Origin: Planctomycetota bacterium
GTDB taxonomy: Bacteria > Planctomycetota > Planctomycetia > Pirellulales > Pirellulaceae
Direction of reading: 5' to 3'
DNA length: 64,000 bases
NCBI GenBank assembly: GCA_963204915.1
Contig: CAUJHS010000060.1
Location: 164,931-228,930 of the forward strand
Under the pieces are notes generated by a model. The model saw only the letters and a program-made list of their open reading frames with translations. It was not told where the DNA came from and searched no databases. Positions 54,403-61,644 of this stretch are shown one piece after another; within the stretch, counting starts at the first letter, position 1; every line of letters starts with the position of its first letter. The translations under genes and the position numbers were made by a program.

Positions 54403-54894
54403 ATGACCATTCCCAGATATCGGCTTGAGAAGTTCAATGCACGTTGGGCATCCGAGATTCTTCAGTGGGCAATGTCTCCCGAAGAATTATTTCATTGGTC
54501 AGCTGACCGATCATTACCTCGCGGTGATCCTTCGATATTCTTGCGCTGGCACTCTGATCCTGACATCAAACCATATGCCCTCATTTGCAATCGCCAACCA
54601 GTTGCATACGGCGAGCTGTGGTTGGAATGGGAAGAGAGATTCGCAGAAATTGCGCGGCTGATCGTCTCGCCAAAGCACCGACGAAAGGGGCTTGCCACGA
54701 TGCTACTCGAAGATCTTTCATCGAAAGCAAACGAGGCCGGCTACGAACGTGTTTGGGTCCGAGTGCTCCCCTCAAACTCGGCGGCACGGACATGCTATGA
54801 GACAGCCGGCTTTCGGCAGGTTCCGGAGGCGGAACAAGTGAGACTGAATAAAGGCCAAAGGTATGAGTTCATTTGGTTGCAACGGTCGACGTAG
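54403..54894 (+). CDS. GNAT-family N-acetyltransferase
   Basis: 163 aa from ATG 54403; the frame opens at 54331 but the extra residues do not belong to the family. Acetyl-CoA-binding pattern: AEIARLIVSPKHRRKGLATMLLEDL (motif A, R/Q-x-x-G-x-G/A type), then VWVRVLPSNSAARTCYETAGFRQ (motif B). Cytoplasmic. GNAT genes are frequent cargo of cassette arrays and other mobile regions. The substrate cannot be told; candidates are small molecules or protein termini. Confidence 0.88.
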   Translation: MTIPRYRLEKFNARWASEILQWAMSPEELFHWSADRSLPRGDPSIFLRWHSDPDIKPYALICNRQPVAYGELWLEWEERFAEIARLIVSPKHRRKGLATMLLEDLSSKANEAGYERVWVRVLPSNSAARTCYETAGFRQVPEAEQVRLNKGQRYEFIWLQRST

Positions 54895-55286
54895 TCCCAA
54901 ATTGCGATTTATTGATGCGATCGAGATCGAGTTATTGCGCTCGCACAACATTTGCGATATTATGTCTATGGTGTTCCTTCTGAGCACCGGCAAGGTTTCT
55001 CTGATCTGAGGCAGGCCTCGTGCGCGTCCGATGAGCGCGCAGGGAACTGTTAAAGGTGTCAGGAGCATATATCGGCGCCGGGCGCCTGTTGGCCGAGCGT
55101 AGCGACGCCCCGGCAGGCGCGGCCAACCAATTGTAACGTAGCGAGGAAAGCCGATTCTGCTGGGGCGTCGAAGACTCCGCCGCCAGCCACCCCTTTTCGT
55201 TGCAGTAATTAATCTTGGCCGCCCCCGGCCAATGTCGTATCGCGGCGTGCGGGTTAAATTGGACGTAATAACGTACAGGTCTCGTC
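54895..55286. other. Gap carrying family A repeat and a core-like site
   Basis: 392 bases without a gene. Besides the repeat at 55052-55209 it contains GTTAAAT (55253-55259), which fits the integron core pattern GTTRRRY and lies 28 bases before the next start codon. Confidence 0.45.
55052..55209. repeat. Family A repeat, copy 2
   Basis: Starts with AAAGGTGTCAGGAGCATATA, the terminus also used by family B. Contains 14-bp arms at 55103-55116 and 55157-55170 (CGACGCCCCGGCAG against CTGCTGGGGCGTCG, 13 of 14 paired), so it can fold into a large hairpin. Confidence 0.8.
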
Positions 55287-55808
55287 ATGGGATTTCGTGT
55301 CCAACTGATCGCAGTCACGGGGAAAGAGCCGAGCGCGATCCAGCGCGACTTTGGCGTAGCGGCGACGGGACAGTATGAAGAGATCGCCGAGTCCCCGGTC
55401 GTCGGAGCACCGCTGCCCAACGGCGCCTACCTGCTATACATCAACGACCCAGATCAGATTCTTCCGAACGATCAGGTCTTCGCCCGCCTTTCGAAAGGCG
55501 CGTCGCTGGTTGCCTGTTACGCCAACGAAACCGTGATGAATAGTTATGCCTGCGGCTGGGCGAATGGCGTTGCGCGGTGGTCGGTTTTTCACGACGCCCA
55601 GCAGAACATCAAACATCTTGAAACGAGCGGCGTTCTTCCGCCGGAGTTGCAGCCGATCCGAGATCGACTCTTCGCGCAGCAAGACCTCGATGACGACGCC
55701 GACTATGTTTTCAATGTTCCCATTGAGTTGTTCGCGGCGCTTGGGGGCATCAGGTATGATCAGGACATTCCTGGCGCCGGTCCCGAGCCTTGGGAGATTC
55801 TGGAATAG
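55287..55808 (+). CDS. Unknown protein found in cassette-type contexts
   Basis: 173 aa, ATG 55287 with a short AGG eight bases upstream. Soluble, mixed alpha/beta: GFRVQLIAVTGKEPSAIQ, GAYLLYINDPDQI, SLVACYANETVMNSYACGWANG, WSVFHDAQQNIKHLETSG and a conserved-looking end LFAALGGIRYDQDIPGAGPEPWEILE. The pattern is familiar to me from uncharacterised proteins spread across unrelated bacteria. I cannot assign a function; an immunity-type or stress role would be speculation. Preceded by a GTTAAAT core-like site. Confidence 0.7.
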   Translation: MGFRVQLIAVTGKEPSAIQRDFGVAATGQYEEIAESPVVGAPLPNGAYLLYINDPDQILPNDQVFARLSKGASLVACYANETVMNSYACGWANGVARWSVFHDAQQNIKHLETSGVLPPELQPIRDRLFAQQDLDDDADYVFNVPIELFAALGGIRYDQDIPGAGPEPWEILE

Positions 55809-55936
55809 CGCGGCGCGCGCCGGATGCTACTGCTGGCTTGCCAGCCATGTTCGTGGGAATGGCCGTCAACTAACCAACTTGGTGGCAACTGTCGAACCGC
55901 AATTGCTTAACATTCTTCCCTAACGCCCAGCGACTC

Positions 55937-55970
55937 AACCGTCACTGCTAGGCAAGCGAGCAGTGCCACC
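55937..55970. repeat. Family C short hairpin repeat, copy 1
   Basis: AACCGTCACTGCTAGGCAAG continues to AGCAGTGCCACC; CACTGCT pairs with AGCAGTG. One mismatch to the copy at 57332-57365. Confidence 0.85.
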
Positions 55971-56112
55971 GGCCGCGACGCACCACCATGGGTTGAACGC
56001 GAGCGCAGGATCACGTTGAATTCGAAATTCACGGCAGCCGGCCGACGCCACGTTGACCGAAGCGTTTGGCGCAACTCCGCCTCGCGGCAATTCCATACGA
56101 AAGGAGCGTGTC

Positions 56113-56385
56113 ATGAGCGGAACGATCACAGCTAAGAAGGTCGTCACGCATCCCTGTTTCTCGATGCTGTGCGTCCTCGGCCTTTTCTTCGTCCTGCCGC
56201 GCTACGGCAGCATGGCCGTCATGGTCGGCTGCGCCACCTGGTTGTCGGCTTACGTCGCGGTATCGCCGGAAAGTTTCCGCAGTCGGAGCGGCTCCCTGAG
56301 GACGACAATTGGTTTGGTCGCAGCCCTGTGGGCGGCAGCGGCCGTCGTCGCGGCCCTGACCCTCAAGGGAGAGATTCAAAGTTAA
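56113..56385 (+). CDS. Small membrane protein
   Basis: 90 aa with an excellent AAGGAG six bases before the ATG at 56113. Two to three hydrophobic helices (CFSMLCVLGLFFVLP, SMAVMVGCATWLSAYVAV, TTIGLVAALWAAAAVVAAL) with a short polar loop between. It is probably an inner-membrane protein; no family was recognised. The stop codon lies within the left end of attC-like site 4. Confidence 0.7.
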   Translation: MSGTITAKKVVTHPCFSMLCVLGLFFVLPRYGSMAVMVGCATWLSAYVAVSPESFRSRSGSLRTTIGLVAALWAAAAVVAALTLKGEIQS

Positions 56386-56490
56386 GCAACGCGGCGAACC
56401 CGGCGCTGCAGCAAACGGCGGCCGCTATACTGGCTCCTCGTGGTAATAAGACTTTCGGCGCGGCCGCCGCGGCTGAGCTTGGTCGTTCGT
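56381..56490. other. attC-like recombination site 4
   Basis: GTTAAGC (56381-56387) holds the stop codon. CTGCAGC...CGGCGGCCGC pairs with GCGGCCGCCG..GCTGAG with a single unpaired G. It ends GGTCGTTCG, 30 bases before the next start codon. Translated through, the region gives a NPALQQTAAA peptide that I recall as a recurrent spurious tail in planctomycete annotations. Confidence 0.45.
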
Positions 56491-56519
56491 CGGTGGAAGA
56501 AAATCTAAGGGAGACTCAA

Positions 56520-57137
56520 ATGCGATTCGTTCGCGTACTGGCCCTGGGTTTCACGGTGCTCTTGGCGTCATCCGCAAACTCTGCGGACCCAGACCCGCAG
56601 GAAGTCGTTGCGCAGGTCGTCCAAGCTGTGGGCGGCGAGGACAAGTTGCTCAAGCTATTCCGCACCCGGGAGACGGTCAACGTCAGCACCGACCCGAACA
56701 AACAGGTGGCGGCGCGCGTCTCCGTGGCGGAGCCGCCGAACCACTGGTGGCTCGGAAAACGGGACCGCGTCAAGGCAGACAAAGAACCGGCGACCTTCTT
56801 GGTCTGGGCCTGGACGCTCGGAGCGCTGACCGACCCGAACTCCAAGTTAGATGTCATTTCGGAAATCACCGAAGCCGACAAGCCGGCGATCGGGCTGCGG
56901 GTGAGCGGCACGATCGATCCGCCGATGGACCTCTACTTCGACAAGGCCGAGATGCTTCTGGTCCGCATCGACTGGCGGACAGACATCCACCGGTTCAGCG
57001 ATTGGAAGGAGCATGACGGGGTGAAGTATCCCGCGAAGTGCGTTGGGTACAAGAAGAACACCGGCAAGCCGTGGTACTTCAGCGAGATCCTCGAACTGGA
57101 ACGACTCAAGGAGTTGCCCCAGGGTTTAGAGCGGTAG
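56520..57137 (+). CDS. Secreted protein of unknown function
   Basis: 205 aa from ATG 56520 (AAGGGAG seven bases upstream). Signal peptide MRFVRVLALGFTVLLASSANS, then ADPDPQEVVAQVVQAVGGEDKLLKLFRTRETVNV, a lipoprotein-sorting-like (LolA-type) beta pattern with WLGKRDRVKADKEPATFLVW and FDKAEMLLVRIDWRTDIHRFSDWKEHDGVKYPAKCV. This layout is met in planctomycete proteins of unknown role that follow the GGEDKL pattern. Probably periplasmic. After the stop comes GTCTAAC (57154-57160), a left-core-like motif cut off by a family B element. Confidence 0.75.
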   Translation: MRFVRVLALGFTVLLASSANSADPDPQEVVAQVVQAVGGEDKLLKLFRTRETVNVSTDPNKQVAARVSVAEPPNHWWLGKRDRVKADKEPATFLVWAWTLGALTDPNSKLDVISEITEADKPAIGLRVSGTIDPPMDLYFDKAEMLLVRIDWRTDIHRFSDWKEHDGVKYPAKCVGYKKNTGKPWYFSEILELERLKELPQGLER

Positions 57138-57183
57138 CGCCGTTCTAGGCGCCGTCTAACCCAACGAGAATAAGGTGCAGAAT

Positions 57184-57321
57184 AAAGGTGTCAGGAGCAT
57201 ATATTTGGCGCACCATTGATTTGGGTAAGTGATTTTTCCGGCAAATTTTGCATTGGAAATCGACATTCTGAATGTCGCGCGAGTGTTGGCCAACGTCCAG
57301 AATATTTGCCTGCCCCCTTTC
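57184..57321. mobile_element. Family B MITE-like element, copy 1
   Basis: About 138 bp bounded by AAAGGTGTCAGGAGCATATA and the imperfect complement ending GCCCCCTTT. It includes the internal hairpin CGACATT-CTG-AATGTCG and a TTGATTTGGGTAAGTGATTT block found in every copy. No coding capacity. Confidence 0.75.
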
Positions 57322-57331
57322 GCATTGGACC

Positions 57332-57365
57332 AACCGTCACTGCTAGGCAAGCTAGCAGTGCCACC
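57332..57365. repeat. Family C short hairpin repeat, copy 2
   Basis: Same as 55937-55970 with one base different; lies 10 bases after family B copy 1. Confidence 0.85.
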
Positions 57366-57678
57366 CAACCGCCGTTCGTTGTCCAGCATGCAAGTCGGCT
57401 CGAACCAAGATTGACACAACGCCTCGGGGAGGCCTAATTGCCCTGAATGTCATGGCACGGGCGTGATAACTAGGTCGGGTATCGGCAACGGTGAGACTTG
57501 TAGTCGATCTTACCCGAGGGGGAAGGTCAGGTAATCAACCATTGCTCCGCGCTTATCAACACGCGCGAGTTGACATCGCCAAGCAACGCGGGTTACGCTT
57601 GTTTAATCGCAATCCCACCGGTGCAAATTAGCGCGAAGGCAATGGTGTAACAATCTATTCAACGCAAAACCGCCGTAT

Positions 57679-57936
57679 ATGCCTCCAAGCAAACAATTGG
57701 TTTATTGCCAAAGATGCGGCGCTACTCGCATCTATGAGCATGGGACAAGGTGTCATGCCTGCAGGGTAGACGCTAGTATTGCCTACCCAGTTTCGCGTGT
57801 GACATCGGGGACAAAGCGACCGCTCAACAGGTGTTCCCAATGTCGCAGTACTTGGTATCCGCGTGGTAGTGATCGTTCTGCCAAGTGTCCGCGGTGCCAA
57901 AGTCCCGAAGTCGAGTGTTTGATGCCCGGCGGCTAA
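57679..57936 (+). CDS. Double zinc-ribbon mini-protein
   Basis: 85 aa with four CxxC pairs: CQRC and CHAC in the first half, CSQC and CPRC in the second, giving two zinc ribbons of similar spacing. Basic residues surround them (TKRPLNRCSQCRSTWYPRG). Such ribbons bind nucleic acid or act as rubredoxin-like folds. No clear ribosome binding site, so the start is provisional. Upstream and downstream gaps both contain repeats. Confidence 0.65.
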   Translation: MPPSKQLVYCQRCGATRIYEHGTRCHACRVDASIAYPVSRVTSGTKRPLNRCSQCRSTWYPRGSDRSAKCPRCQSPEVECLMPGG

Positions 57937-57980
57937 GCCCTTACAAGAAGACAGCAAGTAAAAGCACGGTCGGGCGAAAT

Positions 57981-58167
57981 AATGGTGTCAGGAGCAAATA
58001 TCGCCGCTGGGCGCCTGTTGGCGGTACGCAGCGACGCCCCGGCAGGCACGGCCAACTAATTGCAACGCAGCGAGGGAAGCCGACCTTGCTGGGGCGTCCA
58101 AGACTCCGCGTCCAGCCACCCCTCCGCAGTAGTCGCGTGCGGTACATGCCACCCGCCGCTCAACCCG
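57981..58167. repeat. Family A repeat, copy 3
   Basis: AATGGTGTCAGGAGCAAATA left end, GCGACGCCCCGGCAGGC arm, GCTGGGGCGTC arm, and the GGTACATGCCACCCGCCG end shared with copy 1. About 80 percent alike to copy 2 by eye. Confidence 0.8.
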
Positions 58168-58196
58168 ACACGGCGCATCGCGCTGGCTCCTTCTGG

Positions 58197-58226
58197 TATA
58201 ATCGTCTCGCGCCGTTCGGGTTAGGT
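58197..58226 (+). promoter_or_regulatory. -10 element and core-like site before the DUF2806 gene
   Basis: TATAAT at 58197-58202 (perfect, -35 poor) and GTTAGGT at 58220-58226, which fits the integron core GTTRRRY and lies 31 bases before the start codon. Confidence 0.4.
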
Positions 58227-58256
58227 CACACGTTCTATTGCTTAGTCCATTTTCAT

Positions 58257-59126
58257 ATGTCGGATTCCAACTCATTGATCAACCTCGGCGAGCTCTCGAA
58301 ACCGGCGACGGTACTGATCGAAAAGATCTCTGATGCCGTTGGAGGCATATTCAAACCATCCCAGATCAAACGCATCGCCAAGGCGGAAGCCGAAGCAAGT
58401 CTCATCGAAGCAGAAACGCAAATCCAGATTACGGATTTGCACCGACGAGCATTGCACCGCTTCGTCGAAGAAGAGGCGCAAAAACAGGCGAATATCGAGA
58501 GTATCACAGCAGATTCCCTGCCGCTTCTTGAAGACAACTCGTCACCGGGAAACGTCGATGACGATTGGATCACGAATTTCTTCGATAAATGTCGGATTGT
58601 GTCCGATGCTGACATGCAACAACTCTGGTCACGAGTTCTCGCTGGAGAAGCTAACAAACCTGGTGCATTCTCACGCCGCACCGTGAATCTGATCTCCGAC
58701 CTGGATAAACGCGACGCAGATCTCTTTACGAATCTGTGCCGGTTTGGCTGGATGATGGGAAAAATGACTCCTCTCATCTTCGATGCGCAAAATGAGATTT
58801 ACGATAAGCACGGAATCAACTTCGAGACGCTGAACCACTTGGAGACACTTGGCCTGATCCGATTCAATTCCCTTACTGGTTTTCGGGTGACACAGTTGCC
58901 GAAACGATTCCGCATCCATTACTACGGTAAACCAGTCGAACTCACCCTTCGGAAAGATACGGATAACGACCTCGACGTTGGCAAGGTGTTGCTGACAAAT
59001 GCGGGACAAGAACTCGCACTAATTTGCGGATCGCAACCGATTCCAGAATACTTTGACTACGCCCGGAAGAGGTGGGTTGACAAAAAGCTGATCACAGATT
59101 GCGCAACCGAACAATCCAAAAATTAA
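58257..59126 (+). CDS. DUF2806-like protein
   Basis: 289 aa from ATG 58257; the frame extends to 57885 through a repeat and cannot be genuine there. The N-terminus (NLGELSKPATVLIEKISDAVGGIFKPSQIKRIAKAEAEA) and the core FVEEEAQKQANIESI, DDDWITNFFDKCRIVSDADMQQLWSRVLAGE, then FTNLCRFGW, match the DUF2806 pattern in my memory. No membrane helices; a helical, glutamate-rich N-terminal half. The family is uncharacterised and turns up sporadically in mobile regions. It is the longest intact gene of the island. Confidence 0.75.
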   Translation: MSDSNSLINLGELSKPATVLIEKISDAVGGIFKPSQIKRIAKAEAEASLIEAETQIQITDLHRRALHRFVEEEAQKQANIESITADSLPLLEDNSSPGNVDDDWITNFFDKCRIVSDADMQQLWSRVLAGEANKPGAFSRRTVNLISDLDKRDADLFTNLCRFGWMMGKMTPLIFDAQNEIYDKHGINFETLNHLETLGLIRFNSLTGFRVTQLPKRFRIHYYGKPVELTLRKDTDNDLDVGKVLLTNAGQELALICGSQPIPEYFDYARKRWVDKKLITDCATEQSKN

Positions 59127-59127
59127 A

Positions 59128-59190
59128 CGTGTTAGGAGCATATATCGGTGCCGGGTGCCTGGTGGCGGAGCGCTGCGACCCCGGTAGATA
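59128..59190. repeat. Family A repeat, truncated copy 4
   Basis: AACGTGTTAGGAGCATATAT, then CGGTGCCGGGTGCC and GCGCTGCGACCCCGG: only the left 60 bases remain, ending just before family B copy 2. Confidence 0.65.
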
Positions 59191-59199
59191 CGCACGAAT

Positions 59200-59340
59200 A
59201 AAGGTGTCAGGAGCATATATTCGGCGCACCGTTGATTTGGGTTAGTGATTTTTCCGGTAAATCTTGCATTGGAAATCGACATTCTGAATGTCGCGCGAGA
59301 GTGTTGGCCAGCGTCCAGAATATGCGCCTGACCCCTTTCG
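59200..59340. mobile_element. Family B MITE-like element, copy 2
   Basis: 141 bp. Left end AAAGGTGTCAGGAGCATATA and inverted right end AAAGGGGTCAGGCGCATATT agree at 17 or 18 of 20 positions, the clearest terminal inverted repeats in the set. Followed by two more TTCGAATTGGA copies (to about 59391). Confidence 0.8.
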
Positions 59341-59393
59341 AATTGGATGACCCCTTTCGAATTGGACCAGGATTATCTCGAATTGGATAGGTC

Positions 59394-59942
59394 ATGCGAT
59401 CCTTTCGTTTTCGTTTCGGCATCCGACATCTCATCGTGCTGACGACGGCATCGGCCTTCGCTGTGTTTGCATTCACAGCGTGGTCAGGTCCGTCTCTGGA
59501 AGATCGAATGGTGCAGGCGGCGCAACGTGGCGACTCACGGATGTTTGCCGTATTCATCGCACTCGGGGCGCAAGTCGATCGCGGCCAGGGAATTGGGGGC
59601 TATAGTCCTACGCCGCTCATGGATGCCGCCTACGACGGCGATTTGCGCGCGGTTGATTTGTACTTGCAACACGGCGCTTACGTTAACTATGAGGAAAAGG
59701 ACGGTTTTACCCCGATCAATTATGCCGCGATGCAAGGAAATTGGGACGTTGTCTTGCGATTGCATCAGGCCGGAGCCGATTGTGGCCATCGGGACGCCAC
59801 AGGAGCGAACGCGATCGACTACGCGATCCATGGGGAGCGTCCCGACATTGCCCAGGCGCTCAAGACTTCGCCAACCGCCCGCAACGTCACAAATGGCGCT
59901 AGCGTCGAGATGTCGCGCACGCCCAATAAGCCCGGACAATAA
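59394..59942 (+). CDS. Membrane-anchored ankyrin-repeat protein
   Basis: 182 aa. An N-terminal transmembrane segment (RHLIVLTTASAFAVFAFTAW) is followed by about three ankyrin repeats: DRMVQAAQRGDSRMFAVFIALGAQV, TPLMDAAYDGDLRAVDLYLQHGAYVN and TPINYAAMQGNWDVVLRLHQAGADCG, with a partial fourth. It likely presents a protein-binding surface outside or inside the membrane. The start at 59394 follows family B copy 2 by 53 bases, and the stop overlaps copy 3, so repeats have landed exactly at both ends. Confidence 0.82.
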   Translation: MRSFRFRFGIRHLIVLTTASAFAVFAFTAWSGPSLEDRMVQAAQRGDSRMFAVFIALGAQVDRGQGIGGYSPTPLMDAAYDGDLRAVDLYLQHGAYVNYEEKDGFTPINYAAMQGNWDVVLRLHQAGADCGHRDATGANAIDYAIHGERPDIAQALKTSPTARNVTNGASVEMSRTPNKPGQ

Positions 59943-60085
59943 AAGGTGTCAGGAGCATTTACCTTGGCGCGTCGTTGATTTAGGTAAGTGATTTTTCGGC
60001 CAATATCGCGTTGGGATTAGACAACCTCGATGTCCAGCGAAAGTGTTGACGCGATGGTCAAGAATATGCGCCTGTCCCCTTTCGT
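59942..60085. mobile_element. Family B MITE-like element, copy 3
   Basis: 144 bp, overlapping the last base of the ankyrin gene stop. Ends AAAGGTGTCAGGAGCATTTA and, inverted, CGAAAGGGGACAGGCGCATA. Almost identical to copy 4. Confidence 0.8.
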
Positions 60086-60104
60086 GTCCGAGTAGAATGC
60101 CCCA

Positions 60105-60365
60105 ATGCCAAAACTCAGACTCACCGTTCGCGACCTGTTCTTCTTTGTCACCCTTGCCGCCGTGCTGGTGGCGTGGTGGGTAGATCACCGCGCGTTGTCC
60201 TCGCATCGTGGATGGTGGGACGCCAAGGAAGTTCAGGTTATGGAAATGAAGAAGATGTTGGAGCGCGACGGCTATCAGGTGCAATTGATAGAAGATGGCG
60301 TTGTTATCACCACGCCAGACGGTGTCGCCTACGAAACTACTCAGCGAAGCTACCGGCGCCGATAG
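60105..60365 (+). CDS. Short membrane-anchored protein between two family B copies
   Basis: 86 aa. N-terminus LRLTVRDLFFFVTLAAVLVAWWVDHR is the membrane anchor typical of many small planctomycete proteins, followed by a soluble helix (AKEVQVMEMKKMLERDGYQ) and a beta hairpin (QLIEDGVVITTPDGVAY). No ribosome binding site of note. It is enclosed by family B copies 3 and 4 in the same direction, which makes the unit 59942-60556 look like one that could move or recombine as a block. Confidence 0.7.
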   Translation: MPKLRLTVRDLFFFVTLAAVLVAWWVDHRALSSHRGWWDAKEVQVMEMKKMLERDGYQVQLIEDGVVITTPDGVAYETTQRSYRRR

Positions 60366-60413
60366 GTGAAGAATGATCGCACTCGATTTTTTGGGCAGAA
60401 TCCCGCGACAATA

Positions 60414-60556
60414 AAAGGTGTCAGGAGCATTTACCTTGGCGCGTCGTTGATTTGGGTAAGTGATTTTTCAGCCAATATCGCGTTGGAATTAGACAACCTC
60501 GATGTCCAGCGAAAGTGTTGACGCGATGGTCAAAAATATGCGCCTGTCCCCTTTCG
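60414..60556. mobile_element. Family B MITE-like element, copy 4
   Basis: 143 bp, about 95 percent identical to copy 3 by eye, including the preceding GACAATA. Followed by degenerate CCTTTCGCG-like copies (60551-60620). No gene in 60366-60732. Confidence 0.8.
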
Positions 60557-60732
60557 CGTCCTTTCGCGCCTCTTTCACGTTGACCCCTTTCGCGCGTCTG
60601 CTGCCCTCTTTCGGCGCGTGAGAAAATCGAAATTTTCTGACAGGACTTCCCTGTCTTCGCGTAGTGCCTTATGAACAAGGCGCCGAGGGGGCGCGTTTGC
60701 TTCCAGGCATGATGCTCTTTGGAGATTGAACG

Positions 60733-61134
60733 ATGACCATGAAGCAACTCAGTTGGCGGTTTTTCGCCGCGCTCGCGACGATCCTGGCCATCGCCGCTAT
60801 CCTCCCGGCTCAGGAACAGAAGGAGGATGAAGGTGAGATTATCGGAAAAGTCTGGGAGCTGTCAGTCCGGAAACGGGATGGCGCCATTGAGAAACGTAGA
60901 ATCTCCGCCACTCCCGACGGCAAGGTCCGAGGCCGGAACGCCCAAGAAATCGGCACGTGGACCCAAGACGGCATTGATGTGACGATGAGGCTTCGTTACG
61001 GCAGGGACGACCCGTGGAACGGCGTTTACAAACTCACGCAGGTCCGCAAGGATCCGCCCTCGTGGAAAGGCGTTGTCCGGTATCCCAACGGGAGAGAGCT
61101 TGCGATCCCCGAGGTAAAACTGCTCCAGGATTGA
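60733..61134 (+). CDS. Small secreted protein
   Basis: 133 aa, GGAG eight bases upstream of the ATG. Signal peptide to about AQE (residue 28). The mature domain is a short beta-sheet protein: IIGKVWELSVRKRDGAIEKRRISATPDGKVRGR, GTWTQDGIDVTMRLRYGRDDPWNGVYKLTQV and a terminal VRYPNGRELAIPEVKLL. The pattern (GxW...W...G..) resembles the small lipocalin-like proteins already seen at 53305. Not otherwise recognised. Confidence 0.72.
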   Translation: MTMKQLSWRFFAALATILAIAAILPAQEQKEDEGEIIGKVWELSVRKRDGAIEKRRISATPDGKVRGRNAQEIGTWTQDGIDVTMRLRYGRDDPWNGVYKLTQVRKDPPSWKGVVRYPNGRELAIPEVKLLQD

Positions 61135-61644
61135 ATTCATCGTGAGTTAATGGGGAGTCGGAAGGAAGAGTTTCCGAAGAATCAGGTGTTTGAACCGATT
61201 TTCACGTTTGGCGCCTGACGTCTTTCGTCACGCTCAAACGTCGCTGCCAGGCATGCTTGCCGTGCCGCTCGCCGCGCGATGGCGGCGGAAGTTTTGCCGC
61301 GGGTAAACTCAACAAGGAATTGCACTTATCGCGACCAGTTGCATGCAAGACGAACTGGAGTTCAGAAGAAAATGGTTAACATCTCTTGAATTTGAACATT
61401 TGTTCAGTATAATGGAGGCATGCGGAAGTGGACATCGCGAACCCGGGACGAGGTCGCTTCCTGCGATTGATGCTTGCCAGTTTCCCCTGATGGTGCGTAA
61501 TCCGCGTTCCTTACCGGTAAACACGTTCACCCAGGTGGCGCTGGCCCCGGTTTTCACCGCTTTGCGGTGAAGCGCGGCGGTCAAACGTTCCTCCCAAGGT
61601 CGCTCCGCCGCAACACTTAGCGCCGGCTTTTTACCCTCGCCCTT
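61135..61644. other. Non-coding end of the island
   Basis: 510 bases. A degenerate family-C-like CGCTGCCAGGCATGCTTGCC lies near 61230, and the promoter at 61386 is listed separately. No credible long gene; the 75-codon frame at 61343-61570 has no ribosome binding site. Confidence 0.5.
61386..61413 (+). promoter_or_regulatory. Promoter with LexA-type dyad, orphan
   Basis: TTGAAT (61386-61391) and TATAAT (61408-61413) with a 16-base spacer. Inside the spacer GAACATTTGTTC (61394-61405) is a perfect GAACN4GTTC dyad like the SOS boxes of Gram-positive bacteria. The transcript would start close to the ATG at 61420, which opens a frame of only 16 codons. Confidence 0.55.

Larger units (their letters stand above)
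57138..57678. other. Gap with family B and C repeats
   Basis: 541 bases. GTCTAACCCAACGAG at 57154 fits a left attC core (RYYYAAC) but the matching right side is missing, apparently displaced by the family B insertion at 57184. The second half (57370-57678) shows no gene, repeat or hairpin that I recognise. Confidence 0.5.
51478..61644. other. Repeat-rich island of small co-oriented genes
   Basis: About 10 kb in which every credible gene is on the plus strand, most are under 210 codons, and the gaps hold repeats of at least three families plus imperfect hairpins. Composition and gene type change sharply at both ends. No integrase, transposase or tRNA is present. The component sites are listed separately; the interpretation as a degenerate cassette array is inference. 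Confidence 0.6.

Noticed and set aside
54932..55420. Minus-strand frames across family A repeats
   Set aside because: They translate repeat DNA, giving similar spurious peptides in each copy, and have no start signals.
56169..56519. Fusion frame leading into the secreted protein at 56520
   Set aside because: It crosses the preceding gene in another frame and attC-like site 4; the ATG at 56520 with AAGGGAG and a signal peptide is the natural start.
57885..58256. Upstream extension of the DUF2806 gene
   Set aside because: It runs through family A repeat copy 3 and overlaps the zinc-ribbon gene in another frame.
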